A DNA stretch of 64,000 nt from Aegilops tauschii subsp. strangulata (Eukaryota; Streptophyta; Magnoliopsida; Poales; Poaceae), in contig NC_053035.3 in assembly GCF_002575655.3 (NCBI RefSeq), positions 501,734,601 to 501,798,600 of the forward strand, in the 5' to 3' direction. A program made the position numbers and the translations under genes. Positions 34,477 through 47,249 of this stretch are shown here, one piece after another. The notes under the pieces were generated by a model, which saw nothing but the letters and a program-made list of their open reading frames with translations, was not told the origin of the DNA and made no database searches. Within the stretch, counting starts at the first letter, position 1, and each line of letters begins with the position of its first letter.

Positions 34477-37230
34477 TTTTATTTTTGTTTCTTGCTTTCT
34501 GGTTCTGTTTAGTAATAAATCTTTGATCTAGCCTCTGGTTAGATGTTTTTTCATGTTTTGATTAGTGTTTGTGCCAAGTAGAACCTTTGGGAAGACTTGG
34601 GTAAAGTCTTTTTGATCTTGCTGTAAAAAACAGAAACTTAGCGCTCACGATATTAGCTACAACTTTTTACTGGAGAGTGCTATTTAGTTGATTCTTTTTG
34701 CATATGATTAATAGACAAATTCCTCACGTCCATAAATGTATTTTAGAATTTTTGGAGTTCCAGAAGTATACGTTTGATACATATTACTACAGACTGTTCT
34801 GTTTTTGACTGATTCTGTTTTTTGTGTGTTGTTTGCTTATTTTGATGAATCTATGGCTAGTATCAGAGGTTATGAACCATAGAGAAGTTGGAATACAGTA
34901 GGTTTAACACCAATATAAATAAATAATTAGTTCATTACACTACCTTAAGGTGGTGGTTTGTTTTCTTTCGCTAACGGATCTCATGAGATTTTCTGTTAAG
35001 TTTTGTGTTGTGAAGTTTTCAAGTTTTTGGGTAAAGATTTGATGGATTATGGAACAAGGAGTGGCAAGAGCCTAAGCTTGGGGATTCCCAAGGCACCCCA
35101 AGGTAAAATCCAAGGACAACCAAAAGCCTAAGTTTGGGGATGCCCCGGAAGGCATCCCCTCTTTTGTCTTCGTCCATCGGTAACTTTACTTGATGCTATA
35201 TTTTATTCACCACATGATATGTGTTTTGCTTGGAGCGTCTTGTATGATTTGAGTCTTTCATTTTTAGTTCACCACAATCATCCTTGCTGTGAACACCTTT
35301 TGGGAGAGACACACATTAATCGGAATTTATTAGAATACTCTATGTGCTTCACTTATATCTTTTGAGCTAAATAATTTTGCTCTAGTGCTTCACTTATATC
35401 TTTTAGAGCACGGTGGTGGTTTTATTTTATAGAAATTATTGATCTCTCATGCTTCACTTATATTATTTTGAGAGTCTTTTAGAACAGCATGGTAATTTTC
35501 TTTGGCTATAAAATTAGTCCTAATATGATAGGCATCCAAGATGGATATAATAAAAACTTTCATATAAGTGCGTTGAATATTAAGAGAAGTTTGATACTTG
35601 ATGATTGTTTTGAGATATGGAGATAGTGATATTAAAGTTGTGCTAGTTGAGTAGTTGTGAATTTGAGAAATACTTGTGTTGAAGTTTGCAAGTCCCGTAG
35701 CATGCACGTATGGTAAACGTTGTGTAACAAAATTGAAACATGAGGTGTTCTTTGATTGTCATCCTTATGAGTGGCGGTCGGGGACGAGCGATGGTCTTCT
35801 TCTACCAATCTATCCCCCTAGGAGCATGCGCGTAGTGCTTGGTTTTTGATGACTTGTAGATTTTTTCAATAAGTATGTGAGTTCTTTATGACTAATGTTG
35901 AGTCCATGGATTATACGCACTCTCACCCTTCCATCATTGCTAGCCTCTTCGGTACCGTGCATTGCCCTTTCTCACCTTGAGAGCTGGTGCAAACTTCACC
36001 GGTGCATCCAAACCCCGTGATACGATACACTCTATCACACATAAACCTCCTTATATCTTCCTCGAAACAGCCACCATACCTACCTATTATGGCATTTCCA
36101 TAGCCATTCTGAGATATATTGCCATGCAACTTTCCACTGTTCCGTTTATTATGACACGCTTCATCATTGTCATATTGCCTTGCATGATCATGTAGTTGAC
36201 ATCGTATTTGTGGCAAAGCCACCATGCATATTATTTCATACATGTCACTCTTGATTCATTGCCCTTCCCGGTACACCGCCGGAGGCATTCATATAGTCAT
36301 ATTTTGTTCTAGTATGGAGTTGTAATCATTGAGTTGTAAATAAATAAAAGTGTGATGATCATCATTAATAGAGCATTGTCCCAAATAAAAAAAGAGAAAG
36401 GCCAAATAAAAAAAAGGAAAGGCCCAAAAAAAAGAAAGAAAAAAAGTGTAATAAAAAAGGGACAATGCTACTATCCTTTTTCCACACTTGTGCTTCAAAG
36501 TAGCACCATGATCTTTATGATAGAGAGTCTCTTGTTTTGTCACTTTCATATACTAGTGTGAATTTTTCATTATAGAATTGGCTTGTATATTCCAACAATG
36601 GGCTTCCTCAAATGCCCTAGGTCTTCGTAAGCAAGCAAGTTGGATGCACACCCACTTAGTTTCTTTTGTTGAGCTTTCAACATTTATAGCTCTAGTGCAT
36701 CCGTTGCATGGCAATCCCTACTCCTTGCATTGACATCAACTGATGGGCATCTCCCTAGCCCGTTGATTAGCCGCGTCAATGTGAGACTTTCTCCTTTTTT
36801 GTCTTCTCCACATAACCCCCATCATTATATTCTATTCCACCCATAGTGATATATCCATGGCTCACGCTCATGTATTGCGTGAAAGTTGAAAAAAGTTTGA
36901 GATTACTAAAGTATGAAACAATTGATTGGCTTGTCATCGGGGTTGTGCATGATGAGAGCATTCTTGTGTGACAAAAATGGAGCATGACAGAACTATATGA
37001 TTTTGTAGGGATGAAGTTTCTTTGGCCATGTTATTTTGAGAAGACATGATTGCTTAGTTAGTATGCTTGAAGTATTATTATTTTTATGTCAATATTAAAC
37101 TTTTATCTTGAATCTTTCGGATCTGAACATTCATGCCTCAATAAAGAAAATTACATTGAAGAATATGCTAGGTAGCATTCCACATCAAAAATTCTGTTTT
37201 TATCATTTACCTACTCGAGGACGAGCAGAA
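34477..37230 (+). other. T2 non-coding interior
   Basis: No coding frame is supported over 2.75 kb. It aligns with the T1 interior (22814-25550, inverted). It includes the hairpin module (35071-35160) and an A/G-rich low-complexity tract (about 36390-36455) whose T1 counterpart is T-rich at 23577-23660. Confidence 0.65.
35071..35160 (+). repeat. Paired PPT-like hairpin module, T2 copy
   Basis: First hairpin 35077-35102 pairs CTTGGGG with CCCCAAG. Second hairpin 35136-35159 pairs GGGGATGCC with GGCATCCCC perfectly around a 6-nt loop. Confidence 0.7.
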
Positions 37231-37248
37231 ATTAAGCTTGGGGATGCT
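37231..37248 (+). promoter_or_regulatory. T2 polypurine tract
   Basis: ATTAAGCTTGGGGATGCT directly precedes the 3' LTR. Confidence 0.82.
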
Positions 37249-38814
37249 TGATACGTCTCCAACGTATCTATAATTTTTTATTGTTCCATGCTATTATATT
37301 ATCTGTTTTGGATGTTTAATGGGCTTTATTATACACTTTCATATTAATTTTTGGGACTAACCTACTAACCCAAGGCCCAGTGCAAACTGCTGTTTTTTTG
37401 CCTGTTTCAGTGTTTCGTAGAAAAGGAATATCAAACGGAATACAAACAGAATGAAACCTTCGGGAGAGTGATTTTTGGAACAAACGTGATCCAGAGGACT
37501 TGGAGTGGACGTCAAGAAAGAAGCGAGGACGCCACGAGGCAGGGAGGCGCGCCCCCACCCTCATGGGCCCCTCGCAGCTCCACCGACCTACTTCTTCCTC
37601 CTATATATACCCATATACCCCGAAAACATCTAGGAGCACCACGAAACCCTATTCCACCGCCACAACCTTCTGTACCCGTGAGATCCCATTTTGGGGCCAT
37701 TTCTGACGCTCCACCGGAGGGGGAATCGATCATGGAGGGCTTCTACATCAACACCATAGCCTCTCCGATGATGTGTGAGTAGTTTACCTCAGACCTTCGG
37801 GTCCATAGTTATTAGCTAGATGGCTTCTTCTCTCTCTTTGGATCTCAATACAAAGTTCTCCTCGATCTTCTTGGAGATCATTCGATGTAACTCTTTTTGC
37901 GGTGTGTTTGTTGAGATCTGATGAATTGTGGGTTTATGATCAAGATTATCTATGAACAATATTTGAATCTCCTCTGAATTCTTTTATGTATAATTTGTTA
38001 TCTTTGCAAGTCTCTTCGAATTATCATTTTGGTTTGGCCTACTAGATTGATATTTCTTGCAATGGGAGAAGTGCTTAGCTTTGGGTTCAATCTTGCGATG
38101 TCGTTTCCCAGTGACAGTAGGGGCAGCAAGGCACGTATTGTATTGTTGCCATCGAGGATAAAAAGATGGGGTTTATATCATATTTCTTGAGTTTATCCCT
38201 CTACATCATGTCATCTTGCCTAATGCGTTACTCTGTTCTTATGAACTTAATACTCTAGATGCATGCTGGATAGCGGTCGATGTGTGGAGTAATAGTAGTA
38301 GATGCAGAATCGTTTCGGTCTACTTGTCGTGGACGTGATGCCTATATACATGATCATGCCTAGATATTCTCATAACTATGCACTTTTCTATCAATTGCTC
38401 GACAGTAATTTGTTCACCCACCGTAATACTTATGCTATCTTGAGAGAAGCCACTAGTGAAACCTATGGCCCCGGGGTCTATTTTCCATCATATTAATCTC
38501 CCGTCAACTAGCTATTTTTGTCGCCGTTTATTTTGCAATCTTTACTTTTAATCTTTATCATAAAAATACCAAAAATATTATCTTATCATCTCTATAAGAT
38601 CTCACTTTTGCAAGTGGCCGTGAAGGGATTGACAACCCCTTTATCGCGTTGGTTGCAAGGTTCTTATTTGTTTGTGTAGGTATGAGGGACTTGCGTGTGG
38701 CCTCCTACTGGATTGATACCTTGGTTCTCAAAAACTGAGGGAAATACTTACGCTACTTTGTTGCATCACCCTTTCCTCTTCAATGGAAAACCAACACATG
38801 CTCAAGAGGTAGCA
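37249..38814 (+). repeat. T2 3' LTR (1566 bp)
   Basis: Starts TGATACGTCTCC and ends GAGGTAGCA. Complete at both ends. Confidence 0.88.
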
Positions 38815-39388
38815 CTTGCAAGGCTCATAATGATGTGCATTGCCGAGAGGGCCCAGAGATACCTCTCCGATACACGGAGTGACAAATCCTAATCTCGAAC
38901 TATGCCAACCCAACAAACACCTTTGGAGACACCTGTAGGGCATCTTTATAATCACCCAGTTACGTTGTGACGTTTGATAGCACACAAGGTGTTCCTCCGG
39001 TATTCGGGAGTTGCATAATCTCATAGTCAGAGGAACATGTATAAGTCATGAAGAAAGCAATAGCAATAAAACTAAACGATCATTATGCCAAGCTAACAGA
39101 TGGGTCTTGTCCATCACATCATTCTCTAATGATGTGATCCTGTTCATCAAATGACAACAGATGTCTATGGTCAGGAAACATAACCATCTTTGACAAACAA
39201 GCTAGTCAAGTAGAGGCATACTAGGGACACTCTGTTTTTGTCTATGTATTCGCACATGTACTAAGTTTCCGGTTAATACAATTCTAGCATGAACAATAAA
39301 CATTTATCATGATATAAGGAAATAAATAATAACTTTATTATTGCCTCTAGGGCATATTTCCTTCAGTCTCCCACTTGCACTAGAGTCA

Positions 39389-39545
39389 ATAATCTAGTTC
39401 ACATCGCCATGTGATTTAACACCAATAGTTCACTTCGTCATGTGATTTAACACTCTATAGTTCACATCGCCATGTGACCAATACCCAAAGGGTTTACTAG
39501 AGTCAATAATCTAGTTCACATCGCCATGTGATTAACACCCAAAGA
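39389..39545. repeat. Short tandem palindromic repeats before the Copia PPT
   Basis: Four to five copies of about 30 bp contain TAGTTCACATCGCCATGTGA, each carrying the palindrome TCACAT...ATGTGA. They lie between the pol end and the PPT. Confidence 0.7.
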
Positions 39546-39559
39546 GTACTAAGGTGTGA

Positions 39560-41914
39560 TCATGTTTTGCATCTGAGAGAAGTTTAGTCAACGGGTCTGC
39601 CACATTTAGATCCATATGTATTTTGCAAATTTCTATGTCTACATTGCTCTGCACGGAGCTACTCTACCTAAATGCTCCCACTTTCAATATGTATCCATAT
39701 CGAGACTCAGAGTCATCCAGATCGGTGTCAAAGCTTGCATCGACGTAACTCTTTACGACAAATTCTTTATCACCTTCATAACCAAGAAATATTTCCTTAG
39801 TCCTCTAAAGATAATTTTTGACCAATGTCCAGTGATCTACTCCTAGATCACTATTGTACTCTCTTGCCAAACTCAGGGAAGGGTATAAAATAGGTCTCGT
39901 ACACAACATGGCATATTTTGTAGAACCTATGGCTGAGACATAGGAATGACTTTCATTCTCTCTCTATCTTCTGCCGTGGTCGGGCTTTGAGTCTTACTCA
40001 ACTTCACACCTTGCAACACAGGAAAGAACTCATTCTTTGACTGTTCCATTTTGAACTACTTCAAAAACTTGTCAAGGTATGTACTCATTGAAAAAACTTA
40101 TCAAGCGTCTTGATCTATCTCTATAGATCTTGATGCTCAATATGTAAGCAGCTTCACCGAGGTCTTTCTTTGAAAAACTCCTTTCAAACACTCCTTTATG
40201 CTTTCTAGAAAAATTGTACATCATTTCCGATCAATAATATGTCATACACATATACTTATCAGAAAAGCTGTAGCGCTCCCACTCACTTTCTTGTAAATAC
40301 AGGCTTCACCGCAAGTCTGTATAAAACTATATGCTTTGATCAACTCATCAAAGCATATATTCCAACTCCGAGATGCTTGCACTAGTCCATAGATGGATCG
40401 CTGGAGCTTGCACATTTTGTTAGCACCTTTAGGATTGACAAAACCTTTTTGGTTGCATCATATACAGCTCTTCTTTAAGAAATCCATTAAGGAATGTAGT
40501 TTTGACATCCATTTGCCAGATTTCATAAAATGTGGCAATTGCTAACATGATTCGGACAGACTTAAGCATCGTTACGAGTGAGAAAATCTCATCGTAGTCA
40601 ACACCTTGAACTTGTCAAAAACCTTTTTTCGACAAGTCTAGCTTTGTAGATGGTAACACTACTATCAGCGTCCGTCTTCCTCTTGATGATCCATTTATTT
40701 TCTATTTCTTGCCGATCATCGAGCAAGTCAACCAAAGTCCATACTTTGTTCTCATACATGGAACCCATCTCAGATTTCATGGCCTCAAGCCATTTTGCGG
40801 AATCTGGGCTCATCATCGCTTCCTCATAGTTCGTAGGTTTGTCATGGTGTAGTAACATGATTTCCAGAACAGGATTACCGTACCACTTTGGTACGGAACG
40901 TATTCTGGTTGACCTACGAGGTTTGGTAGTGACTTGATCTGAAGTTTCATGATCATCATCATTAACTTCCTCACTAATCGGTGTAGGCATCACTGGAACT
41001 GATTTCTGTGATGAACTACTTTCCAATTCAGTAGAAGGTACAATTACCTTATCAAGTTCGACTTTCCTCCCACTCACTTCTTTCGAGAGAAACTTCTTCT
41101 CTAGAAAGGATCCATTCTTAGCAACGAATATCTTGCCTTCGGATCTGTGATAGAAGGTGTACCCAACAGTTACTTTTGGGTATCCTATGAAGACGCACTT
41201 CTCCGATTTGGGTTTGAGCTTATCAGGATGAAACTTTTTTCACATAAGCATCGCAACCCCAAACTTTAAGAAACGACAGCTTAGGTTTCTTGCTAAACCA
41301 CAGTTCATATGGTGTCGTCTCAACGGATTTAGATGGTGCCCTTTTTAACGTGAATGCAATTGTATCTAATGCATAACCCCAAAACGATAGTGGTAAATCG
41401 GTAAGAGACATCATAGATCGCACCATATCTAATAAAGTACGGTTATGATGTTCGGACACACCATTACGCTGTGGTGTTCCAGGTGGCGTGAGTTGCGAAA
41501 CTATTCCACATTGTTTCAAATGAAGACCAAACTCGTAACTCAAATATTTGTCTCCGCGATCAGATCGTAGAAACTTTTTCTTGTTACGATGATTTTTCAC
41601 TTCACTCTGAAAATCTTTGAACTTTTCAAATGTCTCAGACTTATGTTTCATCAAGTAGATAAATCATCTGTGAAGGTCAGAAAATAACGATACCCGCCGC
41701 GAGCCTCAACACTCATCGGACCACATACATCAGTATGTATTATTTCCAATAAGTCAGTTGCTCGCTCCATTGTTCCGGAGAACGGAGTCTTAGTCATCTT
41801 GCCCATGAGGCATGGTTCGCAAGCATCAAGTGATTCATAATCAAGTGATTCCAAAAGCCCATCGACATGGAGTTTCTTCATGCGCTTTACACCAATATGA
41901 CCTAAACGGCAGTG
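39560..41914 (-). pseudogene. Copia pol remnant (integrase, RT, RNase H), multiple frameshifts
   Basis: Frames at 41881-41651 and 41654-41223 match the integrase core of the intact Copia (HTDVCGPM, LRSDRG, RNGVSE with HHNR). The frame at 41077-40598 covers the integrase-RT linker and the start of RT (NKWIIKRKTDAD). From 40597 to 39650 RT and RNase H are recognisable only in scattered short frames. At 41914 the sequence breaks within the integrase zinc region (just before RLGHIG). Confidence 0.85.
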
Positions 41915-43531
41915 TGATATCTACTACACAACCTTCTCCTTGTAGACGTTATGGGCCTCCAAGTGCAGAGGTTTGTAGGACAGTAGCAAATTTCCCTCAA
42001 GTGGATGACCTAAGGTTTATCAATCCGTGGGAGGCGTAGGATGAAGATGGTCTCTCTCAAACAACCCTGCAACCAAATAACAAAGAGTCTCTTGTGTCCC
42101 CAACACACCCAATACAATGGTGCACTAGTTCCACGAAGAGATGGTGATACAAGTGCAATATGGATGGTAGATATAGGTTGTTGTAATATGAAAATATAAA
42201 AACAGCAAGGTAACAAGTGGTAAAAGTGAGCGTAAACAGTATTGCAATGCTTCGAAACAAGGCCTAGGGTTCATACTTTCACTAGTGCAAGTTCTCTCAA
42301 CAATGATAACATAATTAGATCATATAACAATCCCTCAACATGCAACAAAGAGTCACTCCAAAGTCACTAATAGCGGAGAACAAACGAAGAGATTATTGTA
42401 GGGTACGAAACCACCTCAAAGTTATTCTTTCCGATCAATCCATTGGGCTATTTCTATAAGTGTCACAAACAGCCCTAGAGTTCGAACTAAAATAACACCT
42501 TAAGACACAAATCAACCAAAACCCTAATGTCACCTAGATATTCCAATGTCACCTCAAGTATCCGTGGGTATGATTATATGATATGCATCACACAATCTCA
42601 GATTCATCTATTCAACCAACACAAAGAACTTCAAAGAGTGCCCCAAAGTTTCTACCGGAGAGTCATGACGAAAATGTGTGCCAACCCCTATGTATAGATT
42701 CCCAAGGTCACGGAAACCGCAAGTTGATCACCAAAACATACATCAAGTGAATCAATAGAATATCCCATTGTCACCACGGGTATCCCACGCAAGACATACA
42801 TCAAGTGTTCTCAAATCCTTAAAGACTCAATCCGATAAGATAACTTCAAAGGGAAAACTCAATCCATTACAAGAAGATAGAGGGGGAGAAACATCATAAG
42901 ATCCAACTATAATAGCAAAGCTCGCGATACATCAAGATCGTGCCATATCAAGAACACGAGAGAGAGATATCAAACACATAGCTACTGGTACATACCCTCA
43001 GCCTCGAGGGTGGACTACTCCCTCCTCGTCATGGAGAGCGCCGGGATGATGAAGATGGCCACCGGTGATGATTCCCCCCCTCTGGCAGGGTGCCGGAACA
43101 GGGTCCCAATTGGTTTTTGGTGGCTACAGAGGCTTGCGGCGGCGGAACTCCCGATAGGTTATTTTCTGGAGGTTTGGGGACTTATAGGAGAGGTTGGCAT
43201 CGAGAACAAGTCAGGGGGCCTCACGGAGAGTCCACGAGGCACAGGGGCGCGCCCCAGGGGGTGGGCGTGCCCTCCACCCTCGTGAGGCCCACGGGACTCC
43301 CATCCGGTAACTCTTCATTCCGGTATTTTTATATTTTCCAGAAAAAATCTCCGTTGATTTTCAGCGCATTCTGAGAACTTTTATTTGTGCACAAAAACAA
43401 CACCACGGTAGATCTACTGAAAACAGCATCTGTCCGGGTTATTTCTAACCAAATCATACCAAAATCATGTAAAAATATTATAAACATGGCATGAATACAT
43501 AAAAAATTATAGATACGTTGGAGACGTATCA
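41915..43531 (-). repeat. T1-type LTR in the duplicated block (1617 bp)
   Basis: Shares diagnostic bases with the T1 5' LTR against the T1 3' LTR (for example gtaaacagtatt and gtagggtacgaaa), so it derives from the 5' LTR by duplication. Its right flank is ataac, but its left flank is cagtg. Confidence 0.85.
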
Positions 43532-44010
43532 ATAACCATCTCAGAGCTCTGGTGTCATAAGTGTACAGTTTGTATAGTTTATTGATGTCTAATACGCAAC
43601 TTTATGCTTGTAGACTATGTTGGGCATCTAAGCGCAGAGTTTTGTAGAACAGCAGCAAATTTCTCTCGAGTGGATGACCTAAGATTTATCAATCTGTGGG
43701 AGGTGTAGGATGAAGATATTCTCTCTTAAACAACACTACAATCAAATACAAGAAATCTCTTGTGCCTCCAATACACCCAATACAATGGTAAATTGCATAG
43801 GTGCACTAGTTCGCGAAGAAATGATGATACAAATGTAGTACGGATAGTAGATATAGGTTTTTGCAATCTGAAATAATAAAAACAGCAAGGTAGCAAGTGA
43901 TAGAAAGTGAGCATAAACGGTATTGCAAGGCTTGGAAACAATGCCAAGGGTTCATACTATCATTAGTGCAATCTCCCAACAGTACTAACATAATTGAATC
44001 ATATAATACT

Positions 44011-45557
44011 TGATGCGGCTTGAACTACGTCGTTATTTCCACAAAGAGGAAGGGATGATGCAGCACAGCGACGGTAGGTATTTCCCTCAGTGATAAGACC
44101 AAGGTTATCGAACCAGTAGGAGAACCACGCAACACCATGTAAACATCTCCTGCACACAAAGAACAAATACTTGCAACCCGACGTAAGAGAGGGGTTGTCA
44201 ATCCCTCACGGGTAAAAAGATAGGTAAAATTGTAGTAGATTGGATAAATAGATCTCGTGGGAACGCGAGCTAAAATACATAATAAAAATTGCAGCAAGGT
44301 ATTTTTGTATTTTTGGTTTAATAGATCTGAAAATAAAAGCAAATAAAAATAGATCGTGAAGGCAAATATAATAAAGAAGAGACCCGGGGCCGTAGATTTC
44401 ACTAGTGGCTTCTCTCGAGAAAAATAGCATACGGTGGGTAAACAAATTACTGTTGGGCAATTGATAGAACTTCAAATAATCATGACGATATCCAGGCAAT
44501 GATCATTATATAGGCATCATGTCCAAGATTAGTAGACCGACTCCTGCCTGCATCTACTACTAGTACTCCACACATCGACCGCTATACAGCATGCATCTAG
44601 TGCATTAAGTTCATGGAGAAATGGAGTAATGCAATAAGAACGATGACATGATGTAGACAAGATCTATTTATGTAGAAATAGACCCCATCTTGTTGTCCTT
44701 AATAGCAACGATACATACGTGTCGGTTCCCCTTATGTCACTGGGATCAAGCACCAAAGATTCGAAGAAGAAATACGAGGCTATAAGTAATCATGCATATA
44801 AGAGATCAAAAGACTCAAATAACTTTCATGGATAAAAACATAGATCTGATCATAAACTCAAAGTTCATCGGATCCCAACAAACACACCGCGAAAAGAGTT
44901 ACATCAAATAGATCTCCAAGAGACCATTGTATTGAGAATCAAAAGAGAGAGAGAGAGAGGGAGGGAGGGAGAGAGAGAGATAGAGAGAGAGAAAGCCATC
45001 TAGCTACTAACTACGGATCCATGGGTCTACAATGAACTACTCACGCGTCATCGGAGAGGCACCAATGAGGATGATGAACCCCTCTATGATGGTGTCTAGA
45101 TTGGATCTGTGGTTTCTAGAACTTGCGGCGGCTGGAATTGATTTTCGTCGACTACCCTAGGGTTTCTAGAATATTAGGGTATTTATAGAGCAAAGAGGCG
45201 GTGCGGGAGGCCACTGAGGTGCGCACAAGCCACCTGGGCGCGCCTGGGCCCCCAGGCACGCCCTGGTGGGTTGTGCTCCCCTTGGATCTCCCCTCTGGTA
45301 CTTTCTTGGCCCAACAGGTGTCTTCTGGTCCAGAAAAAATCACCAAAAAGTTTCCCTGCGTTTGGACTCCGTTTGGTATTGATCTTCTGCGAAGTAAAAA
45401 ACAAGCAAAAAAACAGCAACTGGCACTGGGCACTATGTCAATAGGTTAGTCCCAAAAAATGATATAAAGTTGCTATAAAATGATTGTAAAACATCCAAGA
45501 TTGATAATATAACAGCATGGAACAATCAAAAATTATAGATATGTTGGAGACGTATCA
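44011..45557 (-). repeat. Solo LTR, duplicated copy
   Basis: Same boundaries and flanks (atact, aaact) as 29696-31334, so it was inserted before the block was duplicated. Confidence 0.8.
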
Positions 45558-47249
45558 AAACTCTCTCAAAGTGAGGCAAAGAATCACTCCAAAGTCTCTA
45601 TTCTTATTGGAGAAAGTAGGATGAAATTGCGTAGGTAGTAAACCATATCTCAAAGTTGGGTTTCCAATCAATCTTATGAACCACCCCAAAGTGTCACGAA
45701 TAGTTCTAGAGATTGTACTCCGACAACACCATATGATACTAATCAATCAACTCTAATGTCACCTACATACTCCAATGTCACCACGAGTATCTGTGAGTGA
45801 GACATGCATCAGATCTCAAATCCAAAGTATTCAATCCGATAACAGAGAAACCTCAAAGAGCAAGATTTAATTCACCACAAAAGAGATAGAGGGGAAGAAC
45901 CCCATATGATCTAAATATATTAACAAACCTCATGTTACATAAACATCTCCTATAAAGATCACGAGAGAGGGAGAGAGAGAGAGAGAGAGAGAGACCAAAC
46001 ACATAGATACTGGTACATACCCTCAGCCCCGAGGGTGAACTACTCCCTCCTCGTCATGGAGGCAACAAGGATGATGAATATGGCCTCCGTGATGGATTCC
46101 TCCTCCGGCGGGGCAGCGGGAAAGGCCTCCAAATGAGATCGCTTTGGAACAGAGGCTTGCGGCGGCAGAGAAAAAGTTCTAGGTTACTTTTCGGACATTT
46201 CTGGATTTATAGGAATTTTTAGCATTGGATTCACGCTAGGGGGAGTCCCAAGGGTCCCACAAGCTCAGGTGGCACGCCCGGGGGCGTGCCCCTTGAGCTT
46301 GTGGGCCCCCTGGCACCTTCTGGTCCTTCCTCGAAGCTTCCTGGGTCCCTTCTTGTCCATAAAAAAACACCGTAAATTTTTATCGCGTTTGGACTTCATT
46401 TGGTATGGTTTTTCTGCGAAATTAAGAAAATGGTGCACATATTATCTCACTAGTGATAATATATACTGATCTATGAGAAATTGTACTAAAGTGTTTGATT
46501 GACTAAGGTGCTTGTTGAAACAGACTGCCAAGTACTATCTTTGTGGAATGAAGAGGGAATGCAGCGATTAGTTGGGTATCAGTTGGCGTGCGAGATGAAG
46601 ATTACTCTTTCATCCTTCTAGGGTTCAAGTCCCAGTTTGCATGAATAAATAGAAATGTTGCTGCAGACATTTGTGCAAGAGAGGTTGTACTGAACTATGA
46701 TGTAATCCTATATTGAACTTTGATGAAATCCATGTATTTCTGGACGACATTATTCGATCAAAGAATATCGCCTGAGGCACAATCTCACCCGAGGGTGATC
46801 TTAAAAAAGATTACCCATAGGTAAATCATGTAATATGGGGATTTTGTAGTTCAGATGGGCAGCGCTTGTGCACTTTATGCAATCTTGTACTATGAAATGC
46901 TTGTGATGTTCCCAAGATTTGATGTTATGGAGCTTAAGAATTTGTGTCCAGCTGACATTTCCAGCGTTACACATTAGAGCATCTCCAGCCGTTGGCCCCC
47001 CAGGAGGCGCTAAAAATCGCCCCCCGGGGGGGGCACCAGCGCAAACCGCGTGCTGGGGGCGTGATGCCCCCCAGTCGCGGCGCCCATGATTTTTTTGAAA
47101 ACTAAAATCCGGCACAAATAAGGCGCAAATTCAACCAAACTTCGGCGAGTTCATATATATTTAAAATATTTTACTAAAGAAGAAAAAAACGCTACTAGGC
47201 CCGCCGTCCTCGACCTCGCCGTTCCTTGCCGCCCGCCGCCCTTGAAGCT

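Larger units (their letters stand above)
32531..38814 (+). mobile_element. T2: non-autonomous Athila-like Gypsy element
   Basis: 5' LTR 32531-33357, truncated at its start by about 740 bp relative to the 3' LTR (37249-38814, 1566 bp). PBS is 33369-33386, ORF 33571-34410, PPT 37231-37248. The 3.9-kb interior lacks pol. Most of the non-coding interior aligns with T1 and T3, including the hairpin module, but the ORF is different. It is inserted into a Copia LTR (38815 onward). The left half of that Copia LTR and the start of T2 have been deleted. Confidence 0.85.
38815..41914 (-). mobile_element. Decayed Copia (Angela type), truncated
   Basis: The LTR 5' portion in sense (39365 down to 38815, starting TGAAGGAAATATGCCC) is cut at 38815 by T2. 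A PPT (39366-39376), non-coding repeats and a degenerate pol follow up to 41914, where it stops abruptly inside integrase, joined to an LTR terminus. Gag, protease, the 5' LTR and PBS are missing. Confidence 0.85.
41915..46766. repeat. Segmental duplication, second copy of 27588-32530
   Basis: The same order of parts as in the first copy: T1-type LTR (41915-43531), its flank ataac, older LTR remnant (43583-44010 and 45558-about 46440), nested solo LTR (44011-45557) and spacer. The copy begins exactly at the LTR terminus (TGATATCTAC), and its left flank is Copia integrase, not T1 interior. After 46766 it continues into low-copy DNA, while copy 1 stops at 32530. Confidence 0.88.

Noticed and set aside
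39389..39545. CRISPR-like array
   Set aside because: Repeats are imperfect, spacers are not unique, and this is plant nuclear DNA inside a Copia element.
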